Below are positions 52,587-61,437 of a DNA stretch of 64,000 nucleotides, in pieces. The translations under genes and the position numbers were made by a program. The stretch covers positions 124,001 through 188,000 of the forward strand of contig NZ_RPEM01000009.1 in assembly GCF_004745575.1 (NCBI RefSeq), given 5' to 3'. The stretch's first letter is position 1, and each line of letters begins with the position of its first letter. Under the pieces are notes generated by a model. It was not told where the DNA came from, ran no database searches, and worked only from the letters and a program-made list of their open reading frames with translations. The stretch is from Pseudotabrizicola sediminis. GTDB lineage: Bacteria; Pseudomonadota; Alphaproteobacteria; Rhodobacterales; Rhodobacteraceae.

Positions 52587-53039
52587 ATGTCAGAGATCCT
52601 TACGAAGTCACGGGCCAGAAACATTTTCTACGGTGGGTCCATGTTTTTCATCGTCGTATTCGTGCTCATGACCATCCATTCGCACAACTATGTTGTGAAA
52701 GTTTCCACCGCCGGGATGCCGCTGTCGCCAGAGGTAATCCTGGGCAAGCATGTCTGGGAACGCCACAGCTGCATCAACTGCCACACGCTGCATGGCGAGG
52801 GGGCGTATTTCGCGCCTGAACTGGGCAATGTGATGACCCGCTGGGGCGTGCTGGACAACGCCGAAGACGCTTACATCACGCTAGACGGCTGGATGGCCGC
52901 CCAGCCCAGCGGCATCGAAGGGCGTCGCCAGATGCCGCATTTCGAGATCACGCCGGAAGAAATGCGCGGTCTGGCAGAGTTTTTACGCTGGGCTGACCAG
53001 ACAGACACCCAAGGCTGGCCGCCCACGGATGCGGGCTAG
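52587..53039 (+). CDS. norC: NorC: cytochrome c subunit of nitric oxide reductase
   Basis: A 150-residue membrane-anchored cytochrome: one helix (about 14-30) and heme motif CINCH at 62-66 within WERHSCINCHTLHGEGAYFAPEL, the NorC signature. It passes electrons to NorB. First gene of the norCBQD operon, with NnrR box D upstream. norB begins nine bases after its stop. Confidence 0.95.
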   Translation: MSEILTKSRARNIFYGGSMFFIVVFVLMTIHSHNYVVKVSTAGMPLSPEVILGKHVWERHSCINCHTLHGEGAYFAPELGNVMTRWGVLDNAEDAYITLDGWMAAQPSGIEGRRQMPHFEITPEEMRGLAEFLRWADQTDTQGWPPTDAG

Positions 53040-53048
53040 GAGAAAACC

Positions 53049-54401
53049 ATGAAATATCAATCACAAAAAGTGGCATACGCCTATTTCCTTGTCGCCATGG
53101 GCCTGTTCGGCATTCAGGTGCTGGGCGGGTTGCTGGCGGGCTGGGTCTACATATCTCCCAACACCCTGTCGGAACTGCTGCCGTTCCACATCATCCGGAT
53201 GATCCATACCAACGCCCTGATCGTCTGGCTGCTGCTCGGCTTTTTCGGCGCGGCGTACTTTCTGGTGCCCGAAGAGGCCGAGCGTGAAATCTGGTCGGTC
53301 AAGCTGGCCTACCTGCAACTCGTCATCCTTGTCGTCGGCACTCTGGGCGCCGTCATCGGCTACGTTTTTCGCATTCACGGCGGGCGCGAGTTTCTGGAAC
53401 AACCCCTGTGGGTCAAGTTCGGCATCCTAGTCGCCGCGGTGATCTTCCTGCTGAACATCTCGATGACCGTTCTGGCGGGGCGCAAGACCGCCATCACCGG
53501 CGTTTTGCTGACCGGCCTGTGGCTCTTGTCGCTGTTGTGGATCTTTGCCTTCATAAACCCCGACAACCTCAGCCTCGACAAGATGTACTGGTGGTTCGTC
53601 ATCCACCTGTGGGTCGAAGGGACATGGGAACTGGTGATGGCTGCGATCCTTGCCTTCCTGATGCTGAAACTGACCGGTGTTGACCGCGAGGTGGTGGAAA
53701 AGTGGCTGTATGTCATCGTCGCCACAGCGCTTTTCTCGGGAATCCTTGGCACCGGCCACCACTTCTACTGGATCGGCCTGCCGGCATACTGGCAGTGGAC
53801 CGGCTCGATCTTCTCGGCCTTCGAGGTTGTGCCGTTTTTTGCGATGATGGCCTTTGCCTTCATCATGGTCTGGAAGGGGCGGCGCAACCATCCTAACAAG
53901 GCGGCCCTGCTCTGGGCCTTGGGCTCGGCAACGGTGGCGTTCTTTGGGGCGGGCGTCTGGGGCTTTCTGCACACATTCCACGGTGTGAACTTCTATACCC
54001 ACGGAACGCAGATCACTGCAGCCCACGGTCACCTTGCCTTTTACGGTGCCTACGTCGCGATGAATCTGGCCATCATCACCTATGCCATGCCTCTGCTGCG
54101 GGGCCGTGCACCTTACAACCAGGTGCTCAACATGGTGTCGTTCTGGCTGATGACCGGGGGCATGGCGTTCATGACCTTTGTGCTGACCTTTGCCGGTACG
54201 ATCCAGACCCACATGCAACGCATCGTCGGTGATTACTACATGGACGTGCAGGACCAGCTTGGCCTCTTCTACGTCATGCGCTTCGGGGCCGGGATTGCGG
54301 TCGTTCTGGGCGCGATCCTGTTCATCTACAGCCAGGTCGTCGTGCGGCGCGAGGTCATCACGCCGGACACGATGCCTGAACCCGAAGGGAACGTGGCATG
54401 A
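53049..54401 (+). CDS. norB: NorB: catalytic subunit of nitric oxide reductase
   Basis: A 450-residue heme-copper family protein with 12 helices. Key segments: HIIRMIHTNALIVWLLLGFFGA (heme b ligand), HLWVEGTWELV (His and Glu near the FeB site), GTGHHFYWIG and HTHGTQITAAHGHLAFYGAYV. It reduces two NO to N2O. It overlaps norQ by four bases. The absence of a long N-terminal quinol-oxidase extension shows it is the cytochrome-c-dependent type, cNOR. Confidence 0.96.
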   Translation: MKYQSQKVAYAYFLVAMGLFGIQVLGGLLAGWVYISPNTLSELLPFHIIRMIHTNALIVWLLLGFFGAAYFLVPEEAEREIWSVKLAYLQLVILVVGTLGAVIGYVFRIHGGREFLEQPLWVKFGILVAAVIFLLNISMTVLAGRKTAITGVLLTGLWLLSLLWIFAFINPDNLSLDKMYWWFVIHLWVEGTWELVMAAILAFLMLKLTGVDREVVEKWLYVIVATALFSGILGTGHHFYWIGLPAYWQWTGSIFSAFEVVPFFAMMAFAFIMVWKGRRNHPNKAALLWALGSATVAFFGAGVWGFLHTFHGVNFYTHGTQITAAHGHLAFYGAYVAMNLAIITYAMPLLRGRAPYNQVLNMVSFWLMTGGMAFMTFVLTFAGTIQTHMQRIVGDYYMDVQDQLGLFYVMRFGAGIAVVLGAILFIYSQVVVRREVITPDTMPEPEGNVA

Positions 54402-55204
54402 ACGCACTTTCCCCGGAACGGACGGGGGCCGAAGCCCCCTTCTACCGCCCTGTCGCACAGGAAGTCGCCCTGTTCGAGGCGGCCCATGCCAACGGTCTGC
54501 CCCTTCTTCTGAAGGGGCCGACCGGTTGCGGCAAGACACGGTTCGTAGAGCATATGGCGGCCCGGCTGAACCGCCCGCTTTATACCGTCGCCTGCCACGA
54601 TGACCTGTCGGCCGCCGATCTGATCGGGCGCTACCTTCTGCGCGGCGGTGCCACAGAATGGGTCGATGGCCCCCTGACCCGCGCTGTGCGGGAAGGGGCG
54701 ATCTGCTACCTTGATGAGGTGATCGAGGCAAGGAAGGACGTGACGGTGGTGCTTCACCCTCTGACCGACAACCGCCGCACCCTGATGATCGACCGCACCG
54801 GCGAGGAACTGGTGGCCCCACCCGCCTTCATGCTGGTGGCCAGCTACAACCCCGGCTACCAGAACATCCTGAAGCGGCTGAAGCCATCCACCCGGCAGCG
54901 GTTCCTGTCGATCACCTTTGGCTTTCCCGATGCGGTGACGGAAACAGCCGTGGTCGCCCGTGAAAGCGGCCTTGATGCCGCCCGCGTGGTGCCGCTGGTG
55001 CGGCTGGCAGGCCATATCCGGGCGCTATCGGGCATGGATCTGGAGGAAGGCGTTTCCACCCGGCTGCTGATCTACGCCGCCACCCTGATCGCCGGGGGCA
55101 TGCCGATTGACCGCGCCCTGCAGGCCGCCGTGATCGAGCCTCTGACCGACGAGCCCGACGTCGCCCAGGCCCTGCGCGATGTGATCGCATCGGTTTACGG
55201 CTGA
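54398..55204 (+). CDS. norQ: NorQ: MoxR-type AAA ATPase for NO reductase activation
   Basis: A 268-residue ATPase: Walker A GPTGCGKTR (40-48), Walker B ICYLDEVIEA (about 107-116) and sensor/arginine residues in STRQRFLSITF. With NorD it inserts the non-heme iron (FeB) of NorB. The start overlaps the norB stop; norD follows after three bases. Confidence 0.95.
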   Translation: MNALSPERTGAEAPFYRPVAQEVALFEAAHANGLPLLLKGPTGCGKTRFVEHMAARLNRPLYTVACHDDLSAADLIGRYLLRGGATEWVDGPLTRAVREGAICYLDEVIEARKDVTVVLHPLTDNRRTLMIDRTGEELVAPPAFMLVASYNPGYQNILKRLKPSTRQRFLSITFGFPDAVTETAVVARESGLDAARVVPLVRLAGHIRALSGMDLEEGVSTRLLIYAATLIAGGMPIDRALQAAVIEPLTDEPDVAQALRDVIASVYG

Positions 55205-55207
55205 GCC

Positions 55208-57088
55208 ATGGCCCTGCACGCAAAAGACCTGATGGAGCCCGAAGAGACGATGGGCAACCTCTGGCACGGGGTGGCGCAGCGTCTGGCCCCCGTTGCGGGA
55301 TATGCCGACAGCGCGGTCGCGCTGGAGGCGGTGCGTCCCGGTGTGGCGCTGCTGTTCCGCGCGCTTGGTGGCGCGGCGGGCGTCGAGATTGCGCCCTGCC
55401 CTGCCACCGCCTCGCGCCACCGCCGCGGGCTTGGCGCACAGCTTGCCGAAGCGCGGGTGATGGAACACGTGGCAACGTTTGACGGCACCACCCTGCGCCT
55501 GCCGCCGGTGATGGATGCTTTCCCAACTGCTGACTTGAACCGCGTGGCCTATCTGTGGCTGGCGGCCTTGGCGGCGGGGGCGGAACCCTATCCGGTTCCC
55601 GACGATGCCTGTGACGCCGACATGACCCACCTTGCCGCGATGTCAGCGGCAACCGTATGCGCCCTCGCGCTTTGCCCCGGTCTGCGCGCGCCGCACGCCG
55701 ATTTTTGCGCACATCTGCTGAAAACCCTGCCGGATTTCGCCGCCTCCGCCGCCGAACGCGCGGCAGGATACCACGCCCGCGCGCTGTTGTCGGGCGAGCT
55801 ACCGCCCGAGGTCGGCCCCGGCCCGGCCCCGCGCAGCTATGCTCCGCTTCCGCCTCTGCCGATCTGGATACGGCTGGACCGCGCGGCGCGTGGCACGCCT
55901 GCCACACCGGCAGAGGAAGCGATCAGCGCCCCGCCGGGCCTTGCCACCGCAACCCGCAAGCAGGCGATGCGCGAGGACAACGATCAGGCCAACCGCACTG
56001 ACAGTTTCATCATGCACCGGTTCGAATCCATCTTCTCATGGGTTGAAAGCATGGGCCTGAACCGCGCGACCGATGACGACGATCTTGAAAACGCGCAGAA
56101 GGCTGCCGAGGATCAGGACCATATCGCGCTGACCAAACACCACAAACGCGCCGCAACCCGCCTGCGCCTGCATCTGGACCTTGCTCCGCAGGACGCCGAC
56201 CACGAGCGTCTGTCCGATATATTCACCTACCCAGAATGGAACCACCGCGCCCGCGCCTACATGCCCGACCACACCCGCGTGCTGGAGGCCGAGGCAACCC
56301 CCGGCGAACGCTTTGCCCCCGACCCGCGCCTGATGGCCCGCGTCCGCGCGCAATTTCAGGCGATGCACCCCCGCCGTATCCTGTTGCCCCGGCAGGTGGA
56401 CGGGGCAGAGCTTGACCTTGACGCGCTGATTGCAGCCCAAGTTGCAATCCGCGCCACGGGCCAAGGCAGCGACCGCATCTTCCGCAACCTGCGCACTGTG
56501 GAACGCGACCTTTCGGTGGCGATCCTGATGGACTGCTCACGTTCGACCGAATCCGTGGTGGGCAGCCGCAGCATCATCGACACCATGCGCGAGGCGTTGG
56601 CAGCGCTCGCAGGCGGCATCGACGCGGCTGGCGACCGGCTGGCGATCTGGGGCTTTTCGTCCCTGCGCCGCGACCGGGTGTTCCTGACCCGCTGCAAGGG
56701 GTTTGACGGTCGCGTGACACCCGATGTCACCGCCCGCATCGGCGGCCTGATCCCCGGCCACTATACCCGCCTTGGGGCGGCGATCCGTCATGCGACGACG
56801 CAATTGGCGGCAGAGCCTTCGGCGCGCAAACTGCTTGTGGTGCTGACCGATGGTAAACCGAATGACCTTGACCATTATGAGGGCACCCACGGCATCGAGG
56901 ACAGCCACATGGCCGTGCGCGAGGCCCGCCGCCTAGGCCACGCGGTGCATGGCGTGATCGTGGATGCCGACGGGCAAGACTGGTTCGCCCGCATCTTTGG
57001 CCGCGCCGGGTTCACCCTGCTGCCTGACCCCGCCCGCCTTGGCCGCGCCCTGCCCGATATCTACCGATCCCTGACCCTGGAGAGCTGA
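55208..57088 (+). CDS. norD: NorD: von Willebrand factor A protein for NO reductase activation
   Basis: A 626-residue cytoplasmic protein. The N-terminal ~430 residues form the family-specific region; the C-terminal vWA domain begins near residue 435 with the MIDAS motif LMDCSRSTES and continues through TDGKPNDLDHYEG. It works with NorQ as chaperone-like metal inserter for NorB. Length is normal. Followed closely by two small membrane-protein genes and nnrU. Confidence 0.94.
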   Translation: MALHAKDLMEPEETMGNLWHGVAQRLAPVAGYADSAVALEAVRPGVALLFRALGGAAGVEIAPCPATASRHRRGLGAQLAEARVMEHVATFDGTTLRLPPVMDAFPTADLNRVAYLWLAALAAGAEPYPVPDDACDADMTHLAAMSAATVCALALCPGLRAPHADFCAHLLKTLPDFAASAAERAAGYHARALLSGELPPEVGPGPAPRSYAPLPPLPIWIRLDRAARGTPATPAEEAISAPPGLATATRKQAMREDNDQANRTDSFIMHRFESIFSWVESMGLNRATDDDDLENAQKAAEDQDHIALTKHHKRAATRLRLHLDLAPQDADHERLSDIFTYPEWNHRARAYMPDHTRVLEAEATPGERFAPDPRLMARVRAQFQAMHPRRILLPRQVDGAELDLDALIAAQVAIRATGQGSDRIFRNLRTVERDLSVAILMDCSRSTESVVGSRSIIDTMREALAALAGGIDAAGDRLAIWGFSSLRRDRVFLTRCKGFDGRVTPDVTARIGGLIPGHYTRLGAAIRHATTQLAAEPSARKLLVVLTDGKPNDLDHYEGTHGIEDSHMAVREARRLGHAVHGVIVDADGQDWFARIFGRAGFTLLPDPARLGRALPDIYRSLTLES

Positions 57089-57089
57089 C

Positions 57090-57266
57090 ATGCGCCTGCC
57101 CCTGATCCTTTTCGCGATCCTGACACCCGCCCTTGCCACTGCCGAAGCCTTCCAACGCCCGATTCCGCAGCCGCAAACGGCCGAGGCTGAATTGGCCTAT
57201 CTCGCCGCCTCATTGGTTTTCCTTGCGGCGCTGGTCGCGGTGCAGTGGCTGGTCAGCCGCAGATGA
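57090..57266 (+). CDS. 58-residue exported/membrane protein downstream of norD
   Basis: Starts one base after the norD stop (TGACATG). It has a hydrophobic signal-like N-terminus (LPLILFAILTPALA), a short Pro/Gln-rich middle (FQRPIPQPQTAEAE) and a C-terminal helix (LAYLAASLVFLAALVAVQWLV) ending in SRR. Its stop overlaps the next start by ATGA, so the nor genes stay coupled through it. I do not know a named family for it; it may be a minor NOR assembly factor. Confidence 0.7.
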   Translation: MRLPLILFAILTPALATAEAFQRPIPQPQTAEAELAYLAASLVFLAALVAVQWLVSRR

Positions 57267-57487
57267 CCTCACACACCAGCATGGGGCGTCTGTTCCTGTA
57301 CCTCTACCCATTCGGCGCAGGGGCGATGGCGGTAAATGTGTTCTTTGCATCCCTGATCTGGTCGTGGATCGGTTGGCCAGTGCTGACGCCTGCGCAATCG
57401 GTGCTGGGCGGCGCTGTGCTGGGCGTGCCCGCAACTTGGGCCTTCGCCCGCCACATCAGAAACTTGATGGAAAAGGCCGACCCGTGA
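57263..57487 (+). CDS. NorF-like small membrane protein
   Basis: A 74-residue protein with two transmembrane helices (GRLFLYLYPFGAGAMAVNVFFASLIWSWIG and PAQSVLGGAVLGVPATWAFA). Size, topology and place after norD resemble NorF of norCBQDEF operons, but no NorE-like (subunit III type) gene is present. Overlaps the preceding gene by four bases and nnrU by four bases (GTGA). Name is by position and form only. Confidence 0.6.
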   Translation: MTSHTSMGRLFLYLYPFGAGAMAVNVFFASLIWSWIGWPVLTPAQSVLGGAVLGVPATWAFARHIRNLMEKADP

Positions 57488-58182
57488 TCCTGTCGGGCTG
57501 GGCAGAATTCGCGCTGGCGCTGGTTGTGTTCATGGGGTCGCATTTCCTGCCCCGAGTGGGCGGCCTGCGCGAAACCCTGATCGGCAAGATCGGTCGGCGC
57601 GCATATTTTGCAGGCTATGGCATCACATCGTTGGTGGTGCTGGTCTGGCTGATCGGGTCCGCGAGCCGGGCACCCTATGTGGAGATCTGGGCCGCGTCTG
57701 AATGGACCCGCAAAGTGCCCGCTGTCGTTATGCCCTTTGCGATGGTCCTCGCCGTGATCGGTATTGGAACCCGGTGGCCCTTTACCCTTGGCGGCAAGGA
57801 GGCCACGGCGTTCGACCCGGCAAAACCCGGTCTGGCCGCACTGACCCGGCACCCGCTGCTGTGGGGCTTGGCGCTTTGGTCGGCAGCACATCTGCCACCA
57901 AACGGCGACTTTGCGCATGTGCTCCTGTTTGGCGGATTTGCCCTCATGAGCCTTGCCGCAATGCCGATGTTTGACCGCAGGGCAAAGGCCGCGCTTGCAA
58001 CAGGCGACACCGCGCGGTGGTTTCAATCGGCGCCGCTGCTGTCATTCGAGACACTGACTGACCCGAATTGGCTGAAGGCAAACGGTCGCGATTTGACATG
58101 GCGTCTGGCCATTGCGGCGGTAACATGGGCGGTGGCGTTTGGTCTGCACAGCACAGTGATGGGTGTGTCCCCAAACCCGTGA
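57484..58182 (+). CDS. nnrU: NnrU-family membrane protein
   Basis: A 232-residue inner-membrane protein with six or so helices. The motif TRHPLLWGLALWSAAHLPPNGD (about 120-142) with its conserved His and the opening GWAEFALALVVFMGSHFLPR identify NnrU, a methyltransferase-like membrane family required for full NO reductase activity in some denitrifiers. The GTG start at 57484 overlaps the previous stop. Last gene of the nor operon. Confidence 0.88.
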   Translation: MILSGWAEFALALVVFMGSHFLPRVGGLRETLIGKIGRRAYFAGYGITSLVVLVWLIGSASRAPYVEIWAASEWTRKVPAVVMPFAMVLAVIGIGTRWPFTLGGKEATAFDPAKPGLAALTRHPLLWGLALWSAAHLPPNGDFAHVLLFGGFALMSLAAMPMFDRRAKAALATGDTARWFQSAPLLSFETLTDPNWLKANGRDLTWRLAIAAVTWAVAFGLHSTVMGVSPNP

Positions 58183-58253
58183 AAGTCAGGCGTAGTCCGC
58201 CCCAGGGTGCGCCTCTCAGGTTATTGATGTATATGAATTTTCTCAGCTTCAAG

Positions 58254-58279
58254 GGCAGGCAGCCGCCGCAGCCTGCCTT
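58254..58279 (+). terminator. Weak terminator after the nor operon
   Basis: Seven-base stem GGCAGGC/GCCTGCC with a ten-base GC-rich loop followed by TT only; 72 bases after nnrU. The remaining gap to 58443 shows nothing recognisable. Confidence 0.35.
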
Positions 58280-58442
58280 AACTGTGGTGCGCTGTGTTAC
58301 CTGCGAGGTCCAGCTGACGTCGGAACATATATCGCAATAAATCAGACGCTTGCACAGTCATTCCTTGACCCGCGCGATGGGCTCATGTCGGCTGCACATG
58401 TGGTCCGGATCGCTCAGTGTTCGGGCTGAGGTGCAAGTCATG

Positions 58443-58781
58443 TCACAGGCCTTCTTGCATGATCAGAAGGACTGTCGCGGGCAGATCTGTGTCATTGCGC
58501 AGGGCGCGGGCCTCGCCCGGAGCGAATGCGCAGGAGTCCAAGGGGCCAAGAACGGCATCTTCTTTGCCGTTTCCAAGCGTCACGTGACCAGAGATGACAA
58601 TGTACAACTTTTCCTGCGGCGAAGCCTTCAGCGAGGTATGCCCGCCGGGTAGCAGCGTCGACATACCCATCCACATCGACTGCGTCGCCGTCGCCTCTTT
58701 GCCCTGAAGACGCAAGCAGGCCATGTCGAAATGCTCGGGCGCATCGTAGCGGCGCGCGTCTGTGATCCGGGTGATCTGCAC
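58443..58781 (-). CDS. Cupin-domain protein
   Basis: A 112-residue single-domain beta-barrel: MSTLLPGGHTSLKASPQEKLYIVISGHVTLG and GPLDSCAFAPGEARALRNDT form the two cupin motifs, the first with fewer metal-type His than usual. It begins two bases after the MDR gene and is the last gene of a six- or seven-gene leftward operon. Possible isomerase, lyase or small-molecule sensor in that pathway; the substrate is unknown. Confidence 0.72.
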   Translation of the reverse strand: MQITRITDARRYDAPEHFDMACLRLQGKEATATQSMWMGMSTLLPGGHTSLKASPQEKLYIVISGHVTLGNGKEDAVLGPLDSCAFAPGEARALRNDTDLPATVLLIMQEGL

Positions 58782-58782
58782 C

Positions 58783-59787
58783 TTATGGCCTCAGAATGAC
58801 GCGGTCCGAGGTGGAGCGCAGGACCGAGGCATAGGCTATGGCTGCGTCCTGCAGTCCATAGATCGCGGCGGGTTTGATCGGAAAGGGCCTCAGCCGCCCG
58901 GACTCGAAGCTGGGCTTCAGCTTGTCAAAAATGCGCGCGCAATAGGTGCTGTCCAGTCCCAGCGAGTCGATGCCGATGTACTTGTGGCGGCCGCGGAAGA
59001 AGGTGAAAATATCGAAATCCACCGCCCGGTCAAAGGTCGAGATGAAGATCTGCCGCGCGCCCTTGGCCATCGACTTGTTGGCTATGTCAAAGAACGGGCT
59101 GCCGACGACGTTGAAGACGATATCGACACCGGAACCGCCGGTCCGGTCGCGCACCAGAGCCGCCACATCCTGCGAAGAGCTGTCGAACATCTCGACTTCG
59201 GCATTGGCATGGCCGAGATAGCCCACGGGCCTGTGCACCGCGCCAAAAACACGCGCCCCGGCAAGCGTGGCCAGTTGGATCGCCGCCTGACCAACCTTGC
59301 CGTTGGCACCGCACACCAGCACGGTTTCCCAGGGTTGCACGCCCCCGGCTTCGCGCAGACCTTCAAACGCGGTGATAAAGGGCACCCCGATCGAGCCTGC
59401 CTCTTCAAAGCTCATCGACTCAGGTTTGGCGCGGACGGCGGCTTGCGGCAGCACCATCCATTTCGCATGGCTACCGTTCTGGGTGATCCCCAGTTCACCC
59501 CCGCCCCCCCAGACTTCGGTGCCCACCAGATGCGCCGGACCCTCGCGGACAATGCCGCCAAAGTCACGGCCCGGAGTTCGGGGCCACGTGGCGTGGGGCA
59601 TGTGGCCCAGAGCAGCCTTGACGTCCGACGGATTCACCCCGGCGGCGATGATTTCAACCAGAACCTGACCGGGGCCGGGCACTGGCGTTTCGGACTCGAT
59701 CAGATTGATCTTCAGGTTGTCGAGATCGGAAGACTTCTCGTCAACCCGCAATGCGGGCCCGGTCTTGGCTCTGGTCTGAACGTTCAT
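58783..59787 (-). CDS. MDR-family NADPH quinone oxidoreductase/alkenal reductase-like enzyme
   Basis: A 334-residue medium-chain dehydrogenase without the structural zinc site. GVNPSDVKAALGHMP, PGRDFGGIV and the cofactor motif VCGANGKVGQAAIQLA (about 151-166) are present. It probably reduces a double bond or keto group. The ATG at 59787 has AGGAG nine bases upstream; the frame opens earlier but without a site. Lies between the BKACE and cupin genes in the same operon. A maleylacetate-reductase-like role in that operon is speculative. Confidence 0.78.
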   Translation of the reverse strand: MNVQTRAKTGPALRVDEKSSDLDNLKINLIESETPVPGPGQVLVEIIAAGVNPSDVKAALGHMPHATWPRTPGRDFGGIVREGPAHLVGTEVWGGGGELGITQNGSHAKWMVLPQAAVRAKPESMSFEEAGSIGVPFITAFEGLREAGGVQPWETVLVCGANGKVGQAAIQLATLAGARVFGAVHRPVGYLGHANAEVEMFDSSSQDVAALVRDRTGGSGVDIVFNVVGSPFFDIANKSMAKGARQIFISTFDRAVDFDIFTFFRGRHKYIGIDSLGLDSTYCARIFDKLKPSFESGRLRPFPIKPAAIYGLQDAAIAYASVLRSTSDRVILRP

Positions 59788-59812
59788 AGGTGAAATCTCC
59801 TTTCTAAATCTG

Positions 59813-60694
59813 CTATGTCTGCAGGCCCAGCATTGCGCGTGCCTCATCCGGAGTGGCGATCTGGCCGCCCAGCTTTTCGATCAGGTCGCGGGCGCGCTCG
59901 GTCAACTCGCCATTGCCTGCGGTCAACTGGCCTTTGGAAATATAGCTGGTGTCTTCCATGCCGATGCGGACGTGTCCGCCCAGAAGCCAGGACTGCACCA
60001 GCATCGGAAACGCCATCCGTCCGATGCCAAAGCCTGTCCAGATACTGCCGGGCGGCAGCATCCGCGCGGCAGTGGCCATGGCATCGGGCGTAGAGGGCAG
60101 CCCGTATTTCACGCCCGTGACGATGGAACAAAGCATCGGCCCCGCAATCGAGCCATCCTGCAGCATGTCTTGGGCAAGACCGATGTCGCCGGTGTCGAAC
60201 AGTTCGATCTCGGGTTTCACACCAGCCTCGCGGATGATTGCGGCCATGATCCGGGCCGAGCGGGGTGTGTTGATCACGACCTGTCCGCCAGAATTCATGG
60301 TGTTTAGGTCCAGCGTGCAGATTTCGGGCTTCAGCGCCGTGATATGTTCGACGCGCTTTTCCGGCGGCAACAGGGTTGTGCCGGGTCCGGCGATGGCGGG
60401 GTTGTCGTCGGACGGAACATATCGCCCCCCCGGGCCGGTCGTCAGGTTCAGGATCAGCGCGGAATTGCGCGCGCGGATCAGCGCGACCACCCGGGCGTAA
60501 AGCTCCAGATCCATCGACGGAGCAGCGGTCACCGGGGCGCGCACATGGATATGCGCAATGGATGCCCCCGCATCCGCGGCGTCAAGGCAGGCCTGCGCGA
60601 TTTCCTCGGGCGTGGCGGGCAGGCCGGGGTGCTGAGCGCGGGTGGCAAGGTTGCCGGTTACGGCGCAGGTGATGATGACCTTTGGCAGCATCAT
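59813..60694 (-). CDS. BKACE-family beta-keto acid cleavage enzyme
   Basis: A 293-residue TIM-barrel protein. KVIITCAVTGN opens the barrel, HIHVRAP (48-50) gives the zinc-binding His pair, and the C-terminal glycine and Glu region GMEDTSYISKGQL is typical. BKACE enzymes cleave a beta-keto acid with acetyl-CoA, giving acetoacetate and a new acyl-CoA. Beta-ketoadipate is one reported substrate among many. The start at 60694 overlaps the SDR stop by ATGA. The neighbouring dioxygenase makes a beta-ketoadipate-type substrate plausible. Confidence 0.82.
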   Translation of the reverse strand: MMLPKVIITCAVTGNLATRAQHPGLPATPEEIAQACLDAADAGASIAHIHVRAPVTAAPSMDLELYARVVALIRARNSALILNLTTGPGGRYVPSDDNPAIAGPGTTLLPPEKRVEHITALKPEICTLDLNTMNSGGQVVINTPRSARIMAAIIREAGVKPEIELFDTGDIGLAQDMLQDGSIAGPMLCSIVTGVKYGLPSTPDAMATAARMLPPGSIWTGFGIGRMAFPMLVQSWLLGGHVRIGMEDTSYISKGQLTAGNGELTERARDLIEKLGGQIATPDEARAMLGLQT

Positions 60695-61437
60695 AGAGCC
60701 CGCCCTGCATCGACCGCGATTCTGATGCCAGTGGACAGCGGCATATGGGCGATGGCGGCGTAGATGGTGTCTGCCACATCCGACGGCTGGGCCGTCAGCC
60801 CCAGAGGGGTGGCAGAGCCTGCTTTTTCGATCTGTTCCGCCGTGCGTCCGGGGACAAATCCGGTGGCGACCATGCCGGGCGACACGGACAGCACCCGGAC
60901 ATCCGGTGCCAGTGCCAGCGCAAGGGTATGGGTCATCGAATCCAGTGCCGCCTTGGCCCCGCAATAGGCGACCGAGGAGCCGAACCCCTTATAGGCGGCG
61001 ATGGAGGAGACGTTGATGATGACGGCGGGTCTGCTGGCCCGCAGCATCGGCGCAAAGGCGCGGATGGTCGCGAACACCCCGCGCCAGTTCGAGGCAAAGA
61101 CCTCGTCTATGATCGTATCGGTCAGACTGTCCAGATCACCATGCGGCACCGGCGTCGTGGTGCCCGCCGCGTTCACCAAAATGTCGGTGCGGCCATGGCG
61201 GTCCTGCACCGCATCACGAAAGGCGGTGATGCTGGCGCTGTCAGTGACGCTGACCGACAGTGCGGAGTGGTTCTGACCGGGCAGCGTCGACGCCAGCGCC
61301 CTGGCTCGGTCCTGCCCCGAGCGGTAGCCGATGACGACAGTCGCCCCCGCCGCCGCCAGCTTTTCGCAGGTTGCCGCCCCGATCCCACCCGACCCGCCGA
61401 CGACGACGGCGATCTTGCCTGCAAGTTGCCCGCTCAT
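60691..61437 (-). CDS. SDR-family oxidoreductase (3-oxoacyl-ACP reductase-like)
   Basis: A 248-residue classical short-chain dehydrogenase: cofactor loop GGSGGIG (residues 14-20), NAAG, catalytic Ser-Tyr-Lys (VSSIAAYKG... SVAYCGAK) and a terminal VDAGRAL. It overlaps both the dioxygenase stop (four bases) and the BKACE start. It probably oxidises or reduces an alcohol or keto intermediate in this operon. Confidence 0.85.
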   Translation of the reverse strand: MSGQLAGKIAVVVGGSGGIGAATCEKLAAAGATVVIGYRSGQDRARALASTLPGQNHSALSVSVTDSASITAFRDAVQDRHGRTDILVNAAGTTTPVPHGDLDSLTDTIIDEVFASNWRGVFATIRAFAPMLRASRPAVIINVSSIAAYKGFGSSVAYCGAKAALDSMTHTLALALAPDVRVLSVSPGMVATGFVPGRTAEQIEKAGSATPLGLTAQPSDVADTIYAAIAHMPLSTGIRIAVDAGRAL

